Assembly (NCBI GenBank): GCA_910577925.1
Contig: CAJTOI010000025.1
Location: 1 to 47,913 of the forward strand
From: an uncultured Roseburia sp.
GTDB taxonomy: Bacteria; Bacillota; Clostridia; Lachnospirales; Lachnospiraceae
DNA length: 47,913 nucleotides
Direction: 5' to 3'
Program-made: the position numbers and the translations under genes
Shown: in pieces, positions 14,675-25,630 of the stretch
Layout: every line of letters begins with the position of its first letter
Position numbering within the stretch: the first letter of the stretch is position 1
The notes under the pieces: generated by a model
Databases searched by the model: none
Told to the model about the DNA's origin: nothing
What the model saw: the letters and a program-made list of their open reading frames with translations, nothing else

Positions 14675-17326
14675 CTAATATCCAAGCACACTCTGATACG
14701 AAATCGTATACCAGTCGTCCACTCTTTCACGCACACCGCTGTCCGGCAATTCCGCCGCCTTACGCAAAAAGGTCGTCCGCGACTTTACGTCTGCGGAAAC
14801 CGCCAGCATCGTATAGCCTTTTGTGATGTCCATTTCCGTGTTGAGCTGGATACAATCCGCGATGCGGGCAAGCGTTTTTTCCTCTGCGCTGCCGAATGTC
14901 CGCGTCAGCAAAAAAATCGTCAGATACTCCCGGTAATTCATCTTCACGCTGTGGTCCGGGGCACTGCCGCTTCCCACCGTACCGCCAGGCAGCGTAAGCC
15001 ATTTGTTTCGCGCATTTTTAAAAAGCGCGATATCTTTTCCCTGCATGAGCGCGCCGACATCCATGACCGTCTCCATCCCCGCTACCGCAACCTTTAACAG
15101 TACCGAAAATACAGGTACCAGAAAGCCGATTCCACAGGACATCGCCGTCGCCATCGGAGTAATGACTTCCCTGAGTTCACTGTCAGAAAATGCGTAAATC
15201 AAATTAAATAGCATCCGCACGCCGTACAGCAATAATCTTGTATTTTCCACATTCTTTTTTGCATCCTTCTGCCCCCAGAGCATATATTCCACTTCCGCGC
15301 GGTAAAGCTTGTTATTTGACAAATCATCCCCGCTGATGCTCTCCGGATGAGCGATCTCCTTAACTATCTGTCCCTCCATTGTCTTATTGACCGTATAGTA
15401 AGAAAACATCTGCATTCCATATTCCGTCAGATAGAGATTCTCCAGCATTTCTTCCAGCAGCTGATTCAGAACATCCAAAAACCCCGATATTGCGCTCAAT
15501 GTATTTTTTGCGTTGCCGATCGCCTTTTTCCTTCCGCTTTTGCCGGTTCCTCCTTCCTCCGTCATCGCATAGCTTTCCCCTTCATCCGCGCTGCCCGCCG
15601 CAAGAACCTCTGACGGGAGCGTCACTGCCGTCCAGTCAATATCATCGATATCCACAATCGGGTCTAACGCCGCCGACGCCTGCTCCAGCAGTCCGTCTGT
15701 GGTATCCTTGTATTGTTTCGCCGCATCACTCTCCGGTCTTTTCTTGCAGATTTCCTGCAATTGCTTATAGAAATCATCCGAACGAATCGAAGACATGTCG
15801 CAATCGCCCGGAATCAGTGTTTTCACATAATTTGCCGATATAAACCGCAGGATGGTATCCTCAAGCTCCCGCCTTATTTCCACGCTTCCGTCTTCCATAA
15901 TCTGCGGCAGTCTGCAGTGCCATTCGGAAATCTTTTGTCGAATCTGTTTTCTCCCTTCGTCAAGCAACGTATTTGCAATCAGCAATTCACAGAAGGTATT
16001 TGCTTCCAGCGCCTCCCGCATTCTCTCGAGACTGTTTTTGTTTCCTTCCAATTTTTGACGCAGGGCATTCAACTTTTCTTCATTCAAAAGATATTCATAC
16101 TCCGCCGCCTCCGCGCTCATATTCGTTTTCTGGTCTCCGGCAGAAAGCGCATCAATCTTTCCTTTCCAGTTTCCGTGCGCGGTCTGCGCATTTCTCAGTG
16201 TCTCCTCAAGCGTATTAAGCTTTTCGATTGCCATATCAATATGGCTCTTTGCATTCGTTACCCTTGCATACCAGTTCCCGATATAGTGCCATGCTTCATC
16301 CAGTTTCTTTTGCGCCATCTGCGACAGCGACAGCACATAGGCGCTCAATACGGCCTGATTTTGCAGGTAAGCGTCGTATGTTTCCTGCAATTTTCCTGCA
16401 TCTTCCGCCGATGCCGCCTCTTTTTTCTGTTCGATAAGCGTTTCCAGGTTTTCTGTCGGTATGTTATTTTGATAATACAGACAGGCCAGATACGCCTCGA
16501 AATATGCGGTGATGTTTTCCGCGTCGTCACTCACATAACCCGACACGGTTTGTGCAAACTGATTGTAATGCTGCATGGATTCCATAAAATCCGCCGCGTC
16601 ATCACGCTCCTCGTATCTCTCAATGATATCCAGTATAAACAGATACCGCACTGCCTTCACCAGAAACTCCTCGACCTTTTCAATGTCCTGATTTATATTT
16701 GCCGCAAGTATTGCGGGCAGATCATCTTCCGCCTCCTCACAGTATTTACCGATTGCCTCGTTTGCGGCTTCGCAGGCCTCCTGCAAAGTATCCATCGTCT
16801 CTGCAAAGTCCATCTGCGCCTCGACCGCTTCCACCTGTTTTTTTGTCTTTTTTATCTGGTCTATTTTATCAAGCAGTTCCCCTCCAATGCAGACGGGCCC
16901 CCGATATTTCATGTATTCTAAAATCTGCTGCTTCTCCACCTCAGGCATATAGATTTCTGATCCCGGCACATTTTTCACCATAAAATTTTCACTTCGTAAA
17001 TCCAGCAGCGCGGATACGTGTTCCGCGCCGTCCAGACCGGACGCCTGAATCGTACGGACAAAATACTGCTCTAAACTTTCCTGCATTTTTTCCGGCGTCT
17101 GGTTCATCACCAGCATTCCGTAGTGGTCTTTTAACTCCGTATTGTAACAGGAGAGCCCGGCATTCATCGCAAGCTCTCCCGCCTCAGACACAAGACTTTC
17201 CGACTGGTAAATCCGCACCGCATCTGTCATCAGTCCCGCAAATACCACGGTCGGAAGTAAAATTAATGACAGAAAAACGGAAATCGCACCCCGGCGACGC
17301 TCAAACAATCTCATAGTTAACCCCAT
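14675..17326 (-). CDS. Large TadG-like / DUF5702-type pilus-associated protein
   Basis: An 883-residue protein with an N-terminal RRRGAISVFLSLILLPTVVF segment: a basic leader and one membrane helix, as in the DUF5702/TadG-like proteins of clostridial Tad loci. The bulk (30-650) is an acidic, helical extracellular region with coiled-coil-like stretches (for example about 280-460). A second cluster of hydrophobic segments lies near 700-770 (LLLYGVRMLFNLIYAF, GIGFLVPVFSVLL). The length is at the upper end for such proteins. It lies between two TadE-like genes and is expected to be an envelope-spanning Tad component. Start 17326 (MGLTMRLF) or the internal ATG at 17314 are both possible; the gene begins 2 bases after the preceding stop. 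Confidence 0.75.
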   Translation of the reverse strand: MGLTMRLFERRRGAISVFLSLILLPTVVFAGLMTDAVRIYQSESLVSEAGELAMNAGLSCYNTELKDHYGMLVMNQTPEKMQESLEQYFVRTIQASGLDGAEHVSALLDLRSENFMVKNVPGSEIYMPEVEKQQILEYMKYRGPVCIGGELLDKIDQIKKTKKQVEAVEAQMDFAETMDTLQEACEAANEAIGKYCEEAEDDLPAILAANINQDIEKVEEFLVKAVRYLFILDIIERYEERDDAADFMESMQHYNQFAQTVSGYVSDDAENITAYFEAYLACLYYQNNIPTENLETLIEQKKEAASAEDAGKLQETYDAYLQNQAVLSAYVLSLSQMAQKKLDEAWHYIGNWYARVTNAKSHIDMAIEKLNTLEETLRNAQTAHGNWKGKIDALSAGDQKTNMSAEAAEYEYLLNEEKLNALRQKLEGNKNSLERMREALEANTFCELLIANTLLDEGRKQIRQKISEWHCRLPQIMEDGSVEIRRELEDTILRFISANYVKTLIPGDCDMSSIRSDDFYKQLQEICKKRPESDAAKQYKDTTDGLLEQASAALDPIVDIDDIDWTAVTLPSEVLAAGSADEGESYAMTEEGGTGKSGRKKAIGNAKNTLSAISGFLDVLNQLLEEMLENLYLTEYGMQMFSYYTVNKTMEGQIVKEIAHPESISGDDLSNNKLYRAEVEYMLWGQKDAKKNVENTRLLLYGVRMLFNLIYAFSDSELREVITPMATAMSCGIGFLVPVFSVLLKVAVAGMETVMDVGALMQGKDIALFKNARNKWLTLPGGTVGSGSAPDHSVKMNYREYLTIFLLTRTFGSAEEKTLARIADCIQLNTEMDITKGYTMLAVSADVKSRTTFLRKAAELPDSGVRERVDDWYTISYQSVLGY

Positions 17327-17328
17327 TT

Positions 17329-18036
17329 TTACCCTAAAATTTTATTTACAATATCTTTTGTCTTATTTAAAAATTCATGATAATTTTCCGATACGCCCAG
17401 CTTTTCCATCAGCCCGTCTAAAAGGTCCGCAGCCAGGTCTACATTTCTCACAAATTCCCCCGGATTGACGATCTGTTTTGTCGCGCGCGTCTCGATTGCA
17501 AATTTGCTGTCAGAAATTCCCAGATAACTCACTACCTTCGGCACCGGCAGCGTGTGCGTGATCGTCACAGTGACGGAGGAAGAAAAAAATCCTCTGTCTA
17601 TCTCTACCTCCGGCGGCGTGATATGTCCCAGAGAAAGCAACGTAACCGCTGTGACCGCCGTCGCATATTTGCTCTCATAAACCGTTTCCCTGCTTCCGCT
17701 CCCGCCAATCATTTCCGCCAGCATGCCGACTTCCCGGTAAAGGTCCCCGATACACGCGTGATACGCCTCATAATAGGACGTCACGGTCTCTTTCGAAGGC
17801 ACCCCGCCGTCCCATGCGAAATCCACATTTCTGCCCTGGTTCATGCCAAGCACATGATATCCCAGATAGGCCTCCCCTCTCGACGCCTCGAGCGCCACGC
17901 GCTCGGCCACATAGGAGAGCGCAGCCTCCTGCATCTGGAACAGTCCAAGATAGATCATCGCAATCACGGTGCAGATCACCAGCGGGAAATAGATGGAGGC
18001 CTCCACCAGGACAGCGCCGCGTTCTGTGTCTTTCAT
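17329..18036 (-). CDS. TadE-like pseudopilin (second copy type)
   Basis: A 235-residue protein whose N-terminus (MKDTERGAVLVEASIYFPLV) is a classic TadE leader: processing site at RG|A, Glu at +5, then a hydrophobic helix to about residue 33. The rest is an outside domain of unknown structure. The family has weak sequence conservation beyond the leader. It overlaps the Flp pilin gene by 4 bases (ATGA type), so translation is coupled to the major pilin. Confidence 0.82.
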   Translation of the reverse strand: MKDTERGAVLVEASIYFPLVICTVIAMIYLGLFQMQEAALSYVAERVALEASRGEAYLGYHVLGMNQGRNVDFAWDGGVPSKETVTSYYEAYHACIGDLYREVGMLAEMIGGSGSRETVYESKYATAVTAVTLLSLGHITPPEVEIDRGFFSSSVTVTITHTLPVPKVVSYLGISDSKFAIETRATKQIVNPGEFVRNVDLAADLLDGLMEKLGVSENYHEFLNKTKDIVNKILG

Positions 18037-18251
18037 TCCCCACCTATAAACTTATTCAGACTTTCAAATATTTTTCCTACTGAACCTTCAAGCTGAGTCC
18101 TAAACAAACCAGCCACCGCAATAACAATGACAATCACCACGATAATCTCCACCATATGGGACGCCCCCGTCTCGTCCGCCATGAAATTCTCGAGCGCGTT
18201 CCTGCACTCCATTTTTCCTCTCAGATACCAGTACATCGCTTTGTTTTTCAT
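18033..18251 (-). CDS. flp: Flp-type major pilin (type IVb)
   Basis: A 72-residue pilin. A 28-residue basic/acidic leader precedes DETGASHMVEIIVVIVIVIAV: a Gly, Glu at the conserved position and a very hydrophobic helix, followed by a short C-terminal part (GKIFESLNKFIGGE). This fits Flp/Flp1-family pilins of Tad systems. A strong GGAGGG ribosome binding site stands before the ATG, and two TATAAT-like stretches (near 18275 and 18290) upstream could give the pilin its own promoter, although no good -35 was found. Confidence 0.85.
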   Translation of the reverse strand: MKNKAMYWYLRGKMECRNALENFMADETGASHMVEIIVVIVIVIAVAGLFRTQLEGSVGKIFESLNKFIGGE

Positions 18252-18303
18252 CGTTTTCCCTCCATAAATTTTCTATTATAATCATCTGCATGAATTATAA
18301 CCG

Positions 18304-19173
18304 CTACATATTGGCAAACGCCGGCACCATAATCATGATTAATATTCCGAGAAAAATGCATGCGGTCGGCAGCATCAGCTTGGAATTGGCCGCCTCCCCC
18401 TTTCGCTTTGCCAGATGCTTTTTCTCCTCCCACATCTCGTCCGCCATCTCGCGCAGGAAAAAGGCGAGCTCCGCGTTTCCTTTCTGCAGATTCTGCACCA
18501 TCGTGGACGAAAACCGCCGGATATCTTTTAACCCGCACCGCTCCGCAAAATTGCGGTAGATCTCGACCTCCGTCACACCGTTTTGAAATTCCTGCATCGT
18601 CACTTTCATCTCCTCGTACATCACCCCCGCGCCGCTCTCTGCGACCTTATTCCACGCCTCCCGCATTACCATGCCGGAATTTACGAGGAGCGCGAGTTTT
18701 GAGAGCACCTGCGGGAAGTCCGCCTGCAGCGCATCCCTGCGCTCAGAAAGCTTATTGTCCAGCTCCTGTTCCATATACATCGCCGCAAGCGCCGCGAGCA
18801 AAATTCCAAGTCCCGCAAGCAGCGTGCTGCCCGCCACCATAGAGAGAACTGTCATCCCCATCAACGCCAGATATGCGTATGTAAGTTCCGCTCCCCTTGT
18901 CACATAAAAATAATACTGCGCATATTTTTTCCCTGTGATTTCCGCAATCTCATGAATCCGCTTTCTGGCCTGCTTTGTATTCATGTTATAATGAACCGCA
19001 TGCATTATCCCAAAACCCACAAAAAACAGTTCGGGATACCGGTATTCCTCCCCGTCAATACTGCCGATCACTTCCGTAAAGCTTTCTTTATATCTGCGGT
19101 TCAGCACAAACCAACCGACCGTCAGTACGGTCGCCGCCACGGCTATCGCAATCTGAATCATAATTTCCTCCAT
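18304..19173 (-). CDS. tadC: TadC-like inner membrane platform protein (T2SS F family)
   Basis: A 289-residue protein with an N-terminal membrane helix, a central pair (about 100-135, AYLALMGMTVLSMVAG...) and a C-terminal helix (LMLPTACIFLGILIMIMVPA). The cytosolic domain has T2SSF signatures (LSKLALLVNSGMVMREAWNKV and LREMADEMWEEKKHLAKRKGE). TadB and TadC form the membrane platform on which the TadA ATPase acts. It lies 5 bases after the tadB gene. Confidence 0.88.
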   Translation of the reverse strand: MEEIMIQIAIAVAATVLTVGWFVLNRRYKESFTEVIGSIDGEEYRYPELFFVGFGIMHAVHYNMNTKQARKRIHEIAEITGKKYAQYYFYVTRGAELTYAYLALMGMTVLSMVAGSTLLAGLGILLAALAAMYMEQELDNKLSERRDALQADFPQVLSKLALLVNSGMVMREAWNKVAESGAGVMYEEMKVTMQEFQNGVTEVEIYRNFAERCGLKDIRRFSSTMVQNLQKGNAELAFFLREMADEMWEEKKHLAKRKGEAANSKLMLPTACIFLGILIMIMVPAFANM

Positions 19174-19178
19174 GCCGT

Positions 19179-19973
19179 CTATATTTTGATATCAATCATC
19201 TTTCTTCCCACCAGATAAGAACCCGCAAAAATTGCAATACAGATCATCTTTATCACAACATTCAAAAATGTATTGGCTGTAATTGTCGATGAACCGAGTC
19301 CCCCCAGCATCGGAACAATCAAAAGCGGCATCAAAACCATTACGTTCAATTCATTTTTATTGGCCTGCAGCATCGTCTCGATTTCCATCTCGATCTCAAT
19401 TTTATCGTTGATGATCTCCCGGCTGTCCGCTATGATCTGCTTTAGATTACTCCCCTGCCTGTTTGCCACCTCGAACACATTTGCAAAACTTTCCACATCC
19501 GCAAGCCCGCTGCGCGCAGCAAAATTAAACAACAGCTCCTCCGCCTGAAGATTATTGTCCATCCCCCGGATCATCAGTTCCACCTCCGCAGTGATATCCG
19601 CATCCTCCCCATAGACGGAAATCATATCGTTTTTCGCATCCTGAAAGGCTCCCACCGTATTCTGCCCCGCCGAATACGAAGAGGAAAGCGATTCCAGCAG
19701 ATCTTTGAATTGCAGAAGAAGGGTTTTGCTCCTCTTTTGTATTTTATAATCCCGGTAAAACCGCTGCGCCGGCACAAGCAGCAAAATCCCGCCGGCCACC
19801 CCAAAGAGAATGCTGTGAAAAAACACATACACAACGACAATCGCCGACGCAAAGCCGAGCGCTGCGGCGATGATCCGATCCGACAGCTTCATCTCATATA
19901 CATGGTAATCCACGGCCTCTTCCAGCAGTCCCCGCACCGGCTCATAGATTTCCTTCTCTTTCTTTTCCCTCAT
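19179..19973 (-). CDS. tadB: TadB-like inner membrane platform protein (T2SS F family)
   Basis: A 264-residue protein with paired membrane helices near residues 36-72 (AAALGFASAIVVVYVFFHSI...) and at the C-terminus (VVIKMICIAIFAGSYLVG). The cytosolic T2SSF domain between them includes LLESLSSSYSAGQNTVGAFQDA and FANVFEVANRQGSNLKQII. It partners with the next gene product as the Tad platform. The gene starts 22 bases after the tadA stop codon. Confidence 0.88.
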   Translation of the reverse strand: MREKKEKEIYEPVRGLLEEAVDYHVYEMKLSDRIIAAALGFASAIVVVYVFFHSILFGVAGGILLLVPAQRFYRDYKIQKRSKTLLLQFKDLLESLSSSYSAGQNTVGAFQDAKNDMISVYGEDADITAEVELMIRGMDNNLQAEELLFNFAARSGLADVESFANVFEVANRQGSNLKQIIADSREIINDKIEIEMEIETMLQANKNELNVMVLMPLLIVPMLGGLGSSTITANTFLNVVIKMICIAIFAGSYLVGRKMIDIKI

Positions 19974-19995
19974 AACATCTCTCCGTCTTTTCGTC

Positions 19996-21234
19996 CTATA
20001 TCTCCGCCCGAATCCCCGAGAGCTTCAGCTTAAAATCATTCTGCAGCGGATTTTTTGTCCGCACGAGCGCTCCGGACACCTTTTCCAAGGAGGTATTTTC
20101 GTCCTCCTCGAACACATACAGCGGATTCAGCTGAATCTTTCCGTCCCGGTATCCTGTCACCTCCGTGATCTCCATCGTCTTGCGGGATTTGTCCCGCAGC
20201 CTCGACAGGTGAATGATGATATCTACCGCCGACGCAATCTGCTGGCGGATCGCCTCAAGCGGAAGCCCCGCCGCTCCCTGCAGCACCATCGTCTCAAGGC
20301 GGCTTAACATATCCTGCGTTGAGTTCGCGTGCCCGGTGGAGAGCGATCCGTCGTGCCCGGTATTCATCGCCTGCAGCATATCGAGCGCTTCGCCGCCGCG
20401 CACCTCGCCGACCACAATCCGCTCCGGCCGCATGCGAAGCGACGATTTGATGAGGTCGCGGATCGTAATCTGCCCGGCTCCCGAGCTATTCGCATTCCGC
20501 GTCTCAAGGCTCACAAGATTTTCCACCCCGACAATCTGCAGCTCCGCCGAATCCTCAATCGTGATTACGCGCTCGTCCTTCGGAATATAGTTGGAGAGTG
20601 CATTCAGAAACGTCGTCTTTCCGGAACCGGTACCGCCGCTGATAAAAATGTTATATTTCGCCCGCACGAGCATTTCCAGTTTTTCCGCAATCTCCTGTGT
20701 GACAGAACCGTACGCAATCAGCCGTTCCATCGTCATCGGCGTTTTGGAAAATTTTCGAATTGTAAGCGTCGGCCCGCACAGCGCGATCGGGGGAAGCACG
20801 ACATTGACACGGGAACCGTCCGGCAGACGCGTGTCGCAGATCGGGTTCGCCTGATTGACTTCCCGCCCCGCAAGCCCCACAATCCGCTGAATGATATCCT
20901 CTAATCTCCGCTGGCTCTCAAACTGCTTATCCAGCTTAAAAAGCCGGCCGTTCTGCTCGATAAAAATATGTTTTGGCCCGTTAATCATCACCTCCGTGAT
21001 CGTGTCGTCGCTGATAATCGCATCCAAAAGCCCAAATCCGCGGATTGCGCTGTACACCTGCCCGACAATTGAAACCTTCTGGCCGATCGGAACGTATCTG
21101 TCCTGCAAATGTTTTTCCGTAATCTCCTCGACCTGCTCCTCTAATTCCTCGTCCGAAAGCCGGCTTAACGGCAGCGTATCGGTAATATATTTTTTTATCT
21201 CGCTGACAATCTGCTGCTCCTCGTCAAATTCCAT
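19996..21234 (-). CDS. tadA: TadA/CpaF secretion ATPase
   Basis: A 412-residue hexameric ATPase that powers pilus assembly. Visible motifs: N-terminal domain 1-100, Walker A GGTGSGKTT (200-208), Asp box around ITIEDSAELQ, Walker B in RIVVGEVRGGEALDML, and the His box TGHDGSLSTGHAN. All are intact. The start at 21234 (MEFDEEQQIV) has GGAGGG five bases upstream; a longer frame extending to 21333 overlaps the upstream gene and has no family similarity. The acidic C-terminal region is normal for CpaF-type proteins. Confidence 0.95.
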   Translation of the reverse strand: MEFDEEQQIVSEIKKYITDTLPLSRLSDEELEEQVEEITEKHLQDRYVPIGQKVSIVGQVYSAIRGFGLLDAIISDDTITEVMINGPKHIFIEQNGRLFKLDKQFESQRRLEDIIQRIVGLAGREVNQANPICDTRLPDGSRVNVVLPPIALCGPTLTIRKFSKTPMTMERLIAYGSVTQEIAEKLEMLVRAKYNIFISGGTGSGKTTFLNALSNYIPKDERVITIEDSAELQIVGVENLVSLETRNANSSGAGQITIRDLIKSSLRMRPERIVVGEVRGGEALDMLQAMNTGHDGSLSTGHANSTQDMLSRLETMVLQGAAGLPLEAIRQQIASAVDIIIHLSRLRDKSRKTMEITEVTGYRDGKIQLNPLYVFEEDENTSLEKVSGALVRTKNPLQNDFKLKLSGIRAEI

Positions 21235-21244
21235 CCATTCCCTC

Positions 21245-22309
21245 CTACGCCATCGCGTCAAAGACCTCGAGTGCCGCCAGTTCCTGCAAAAGCTGTGATA
21301 TGCGGTATCCCTCGTACCGCTTGATTCCTCCATATTTCCGCAGTTCCCGCCCGTTTAGTTCCTGCGAGATGCGGCTACCAAAACGGTTATAAAGAATACC
21401 CATGCGCATCAAAAGCTTTATGTCCTTCTGCTGTTCTAAAATCGAAAGCGAATCCAGCATACGCTCCGTTTTCCGATTGGACGCCTCTCTGCCGTCCGCG
21501 ACCAGTACGATCTGGCTGCACTCTTTCAAAAGCTCCAACTGCCCGGGCTGCATGGAAAAATCGAAATCAAGAATCATATAGTCATATCCGCAGTAGGTTC
21601 TAAGTTCCACAAGAATCTGCCGGATCTCTTCCTCCTGCAATTCCATCCGGTCTAATGCCACCGATGCGGCAGAGAAGAAAAACACGCCTGTCTCATCCTG
21701 TTTTACCGTGCTTTCCAGCTTCAGATAAAGATTCCCTTTCTTGCTTTTGATCGCATAGATGATGTCCTCTAACTTTCCCTGTCCCTCACCTTGGAAAAAT
21801 ACGCCCGCACTCCCGAACTGTTCCAGATTCAGATACAGTACTTTTTTCCCCTTGCGCGAAAAATGTATGGCGCACGCGGCAGCTGCGGTGGAACAGCCGG
21901 TGCCCCCGGCAGCAGAGATAAAGGCGATCGTTCTGGCTCCCTGCCCATCTTGTGGATTGATTCCTGTCACCGCCGCAGTTTTCTCGGAAAAAATATTGAG
22001 TATCCTCTTATAGATAAGTTCCGCTTTCTGAAATCTGCACACGGCCTCCGCCCCATACATCATCTCCACATCCGGCGAATCTACAAGATAAGCAAACCCG
22101 CATCGGGACGGTATCTGTTTCGTGTCAATCTCAAAGACATCACTTGCTAAAAGCACATCGATTTTCGCATCCGTAAGTTCGCGCATCGCACTGCTTTCAT
22201 TTGTAAACGAATAAACCTCAAGCTTATCCGCGTACTTTTGGGTAAAAACCGACACGATTCGTCTCAGATACGCCTCATCGCTCTCAAGAATCGCCAAATG
22301 CACCTTCAT
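21245..22309 (-). CDS. CpaE/TadZ-like receiver-ATPase with a degenerate P-loop
   Basis: A 354-residue protein, first in the Tad operon. Residues 1 to about 115 resemble an atypical receiver domain (KVHLAILESDEAYLRRIV...), followed by a MinD/ParA-like ATPase domain. The P-loop reads SAAGGTGCSTAA: the signature Lys and the P-loop Lys of the MinD consensus (KGGxGKT) are Ala and Cys here. The Walker B-like YDYMILDFDFS remains. TadZ/CpaE proteins localise the Tad machine at the cell pole and several family members have weak ATPases. The ATG at 22309 follows CGGAGGAAG. Gene order CpaE-TadA-TadB-TadC-Flp supports the call. Confidence 0.88.
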   Translation of the reverse strand: MKVHLAILESDEAYLRRIVSVFTQKYADKLEVYSFTNESSAMRELTDAKIDVLLASDVFEIDTKQIPSRCGFAYLVDSPDVEMMYGAEAVCRFQKAELIYKRILNIFSEKTAAVTGINPQDGQGARTIAFISAAGGTGCSTAAAACAIHFSRKGKKVLYLNLEQFGSAGVFFQGEGQGKLEDIIYAIKSKKGNLYLKLESTVKQDETGVFFFSAASVALDRMELQEEEIRQILVELRTYCGYDYMILDFDFSMQPGQLELLKECSQIVLVADGREASNRKTERMLDSLSILEQQKDIKLLMRMGILYNRFGSRISQELNGRELRKYGGIKRYEGYRISQLLQELAALEVFDAMA

Positions 22310-22352
22310 AATCTTCCTCCGATGTCGCTTTCTTCCTTCTTTTGTCGAGTAC

Positions 22353-22381
22353 ATTACACATTTTATTGCGCTGTCGTGCAA
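22353..22381 (-). promoter_or_regulatory. Probable sigma-A promoter of the Tad/kinase operon
   Basis: On the minus strand TTGCAC (22376-22381) and TGTAAT (22353-22358) are separated by exactly 17 bases, 44 bases upstream of the cpaE-like start. The -10 matches the consensus at 5 of 6 positions; the -35 keeps TTG. No other promoter this good was seen for the string down to 441. Confidence 0.6.
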
Positions 22382-22420
22382 TATTTTTTAGAAAAAATAT
22401 CTTACTCTTACTCATAAGAT

Positions 22421-22567
22421 GTTACTGTTCACGGCCCAGGGAGCCGCTCATAGCAACGATTCGGGGCGATATTATGAGTTTTGCCCTGCAAAAACTGCCC
22501 CTCACACCTGAACCATATCTCTGCGGAATGCGCAGCTCATGCGCATTCCTGCCCCGTGAAAAGTAAC
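22421..22567 (+). repeat. 147-bp structured repeat, copy A (possible RNA or palindromic element)
   Basis: The ends form a 14-bp stem with one mismatch: GTTACTGTTCACGG (22421-22434) and CCGTGAAAAGTAAC (22554-22567). Inside is a perfect 10-bp hairpin, GGAATGCGCA (22525-22534) with TGCGCATTCC (22540-22549). A core of about 85 bases (22444-22528) recurs nearly unchanged at 42402-42485. Core features: CTCATA and TATGAG can pair, GGGGC can pair with GCCCC, GTTTTGC with GCAAAA. It lies upstream of the XRE gene, in the divergent region facing the Tad operon promoter. I do not recognise an RNA family. Confidence 0.65.
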
Positions 22568-22608
22568 CATACGATACCTTTTAATCTGATTTGTTACGAG
22601 GAAACAGC

Positions 22609-22863
22609 ATGAAAAACGACAGCAGCATTGACCGGATTATCCAGGTAAACGACATCTGCATCGGAGCCAATATTCGAAAGCTCCGTGAGGGAAAGAAGAT
22701 CAAGCAGACAGACATGGTAAAGAAACTTCAACTCCTCGGTGTGGATATCTCCACGTTCTCCTACAACCGTATTGAAAAGGGAACGCAAAACCCGACGGTT
22801 TCCTTTCTTCTGACCTGCTGTAAAATTTTTGAATGTGATATAAATGCCATTTTGGGCATGTAA
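22609..22863 (+). CDS. XRE-family (Cro/CI-type) HTH regulator
   Basis: An 84-residue DNA-binding protein consisting of essentially one HTH_3 domain: GANIRKLREGKKIKQTDMVKK with the helix-turn-helix across residues about 17-75, ending in CDINAILGM. The start at 22609 (MKNDSSID) follows GAGGAAACAGC; an in-frame Met six codons earlier lacks support. It is transcribed divergently from the Tad operon and lies right after the structured repeat, so it could regulate either. Target unknown. Confidence 0.85.
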   Translation: MKNDSSIDRIIQVNDICIGANIRKLREGKKIKQTDMVKKLQLLGVDISTFSYNRIEKGTQNPTVSFLLTCCKIFECDINAILGM

Positions 22864-22897
22864 AAAAGCGCCGGAATCATGTTCCAACGCTTTTTTT
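22862..22897. terminator. Bidirectional terminator between the XRE gene and clpB
   Basis: AAAAAAGCG...GGAA-TCATG-TTCC...CGCTTTTTTT forms a stem flanked by an A-run on the left and a T-run on the right, so it can end transcription of the plus-strand regulator and of the minus-strand clpB arriving from the other side. Confidence 0.85.
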
Positions 22898-22976
22898 GTT
22901 TCATGAAGCTGCCGCATTTTACACAGACGATTACAGGCATGCAACATACATGTGAATGAGAATCCTTATTGCTTAT

Positions 22977-25562
<2,586 letters not shown>

Positions 25563-25601
25563 AATCACACCTCCTCGTTTTGCCTCTTTGCTTACAAATG
25601 A

Positions 25602-25630
25602 GTTATAACACCGATTGTTAGCACTGTCAA
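25602..25630 (-). promoter_or_regulatory. Sigma-A promoter of clpB
   Basis: On the minus strand TTGACA (25625-25630) and TATAAC (25602-25607) have exactly 17 bases between them. The -35 lies inside the CIRCE spacer, so HrcA bound to CIRCE would block RNA polymerase directly. Confidence 0.85.

Noticed and set aside
15713..16921. Open plus-strand frame of about 402 codons opposite the TadG-like gene
   Set aside because: Composition is typical of an antisense shadow (Cys/Phe/Leu/Arg-rich), and the minus-strand gene is supported by operon order and N-terminal motif.
22474..22566. Small reading frame MSFALQKLPLTPEP... inside structured repeat A, with a related frame in copy B
   Set aside because: It has no ribosome binding site, ends at a different place in copy B, and the base changes between copies fit maintenance of RNA/DNA pairing rather than of the protein.
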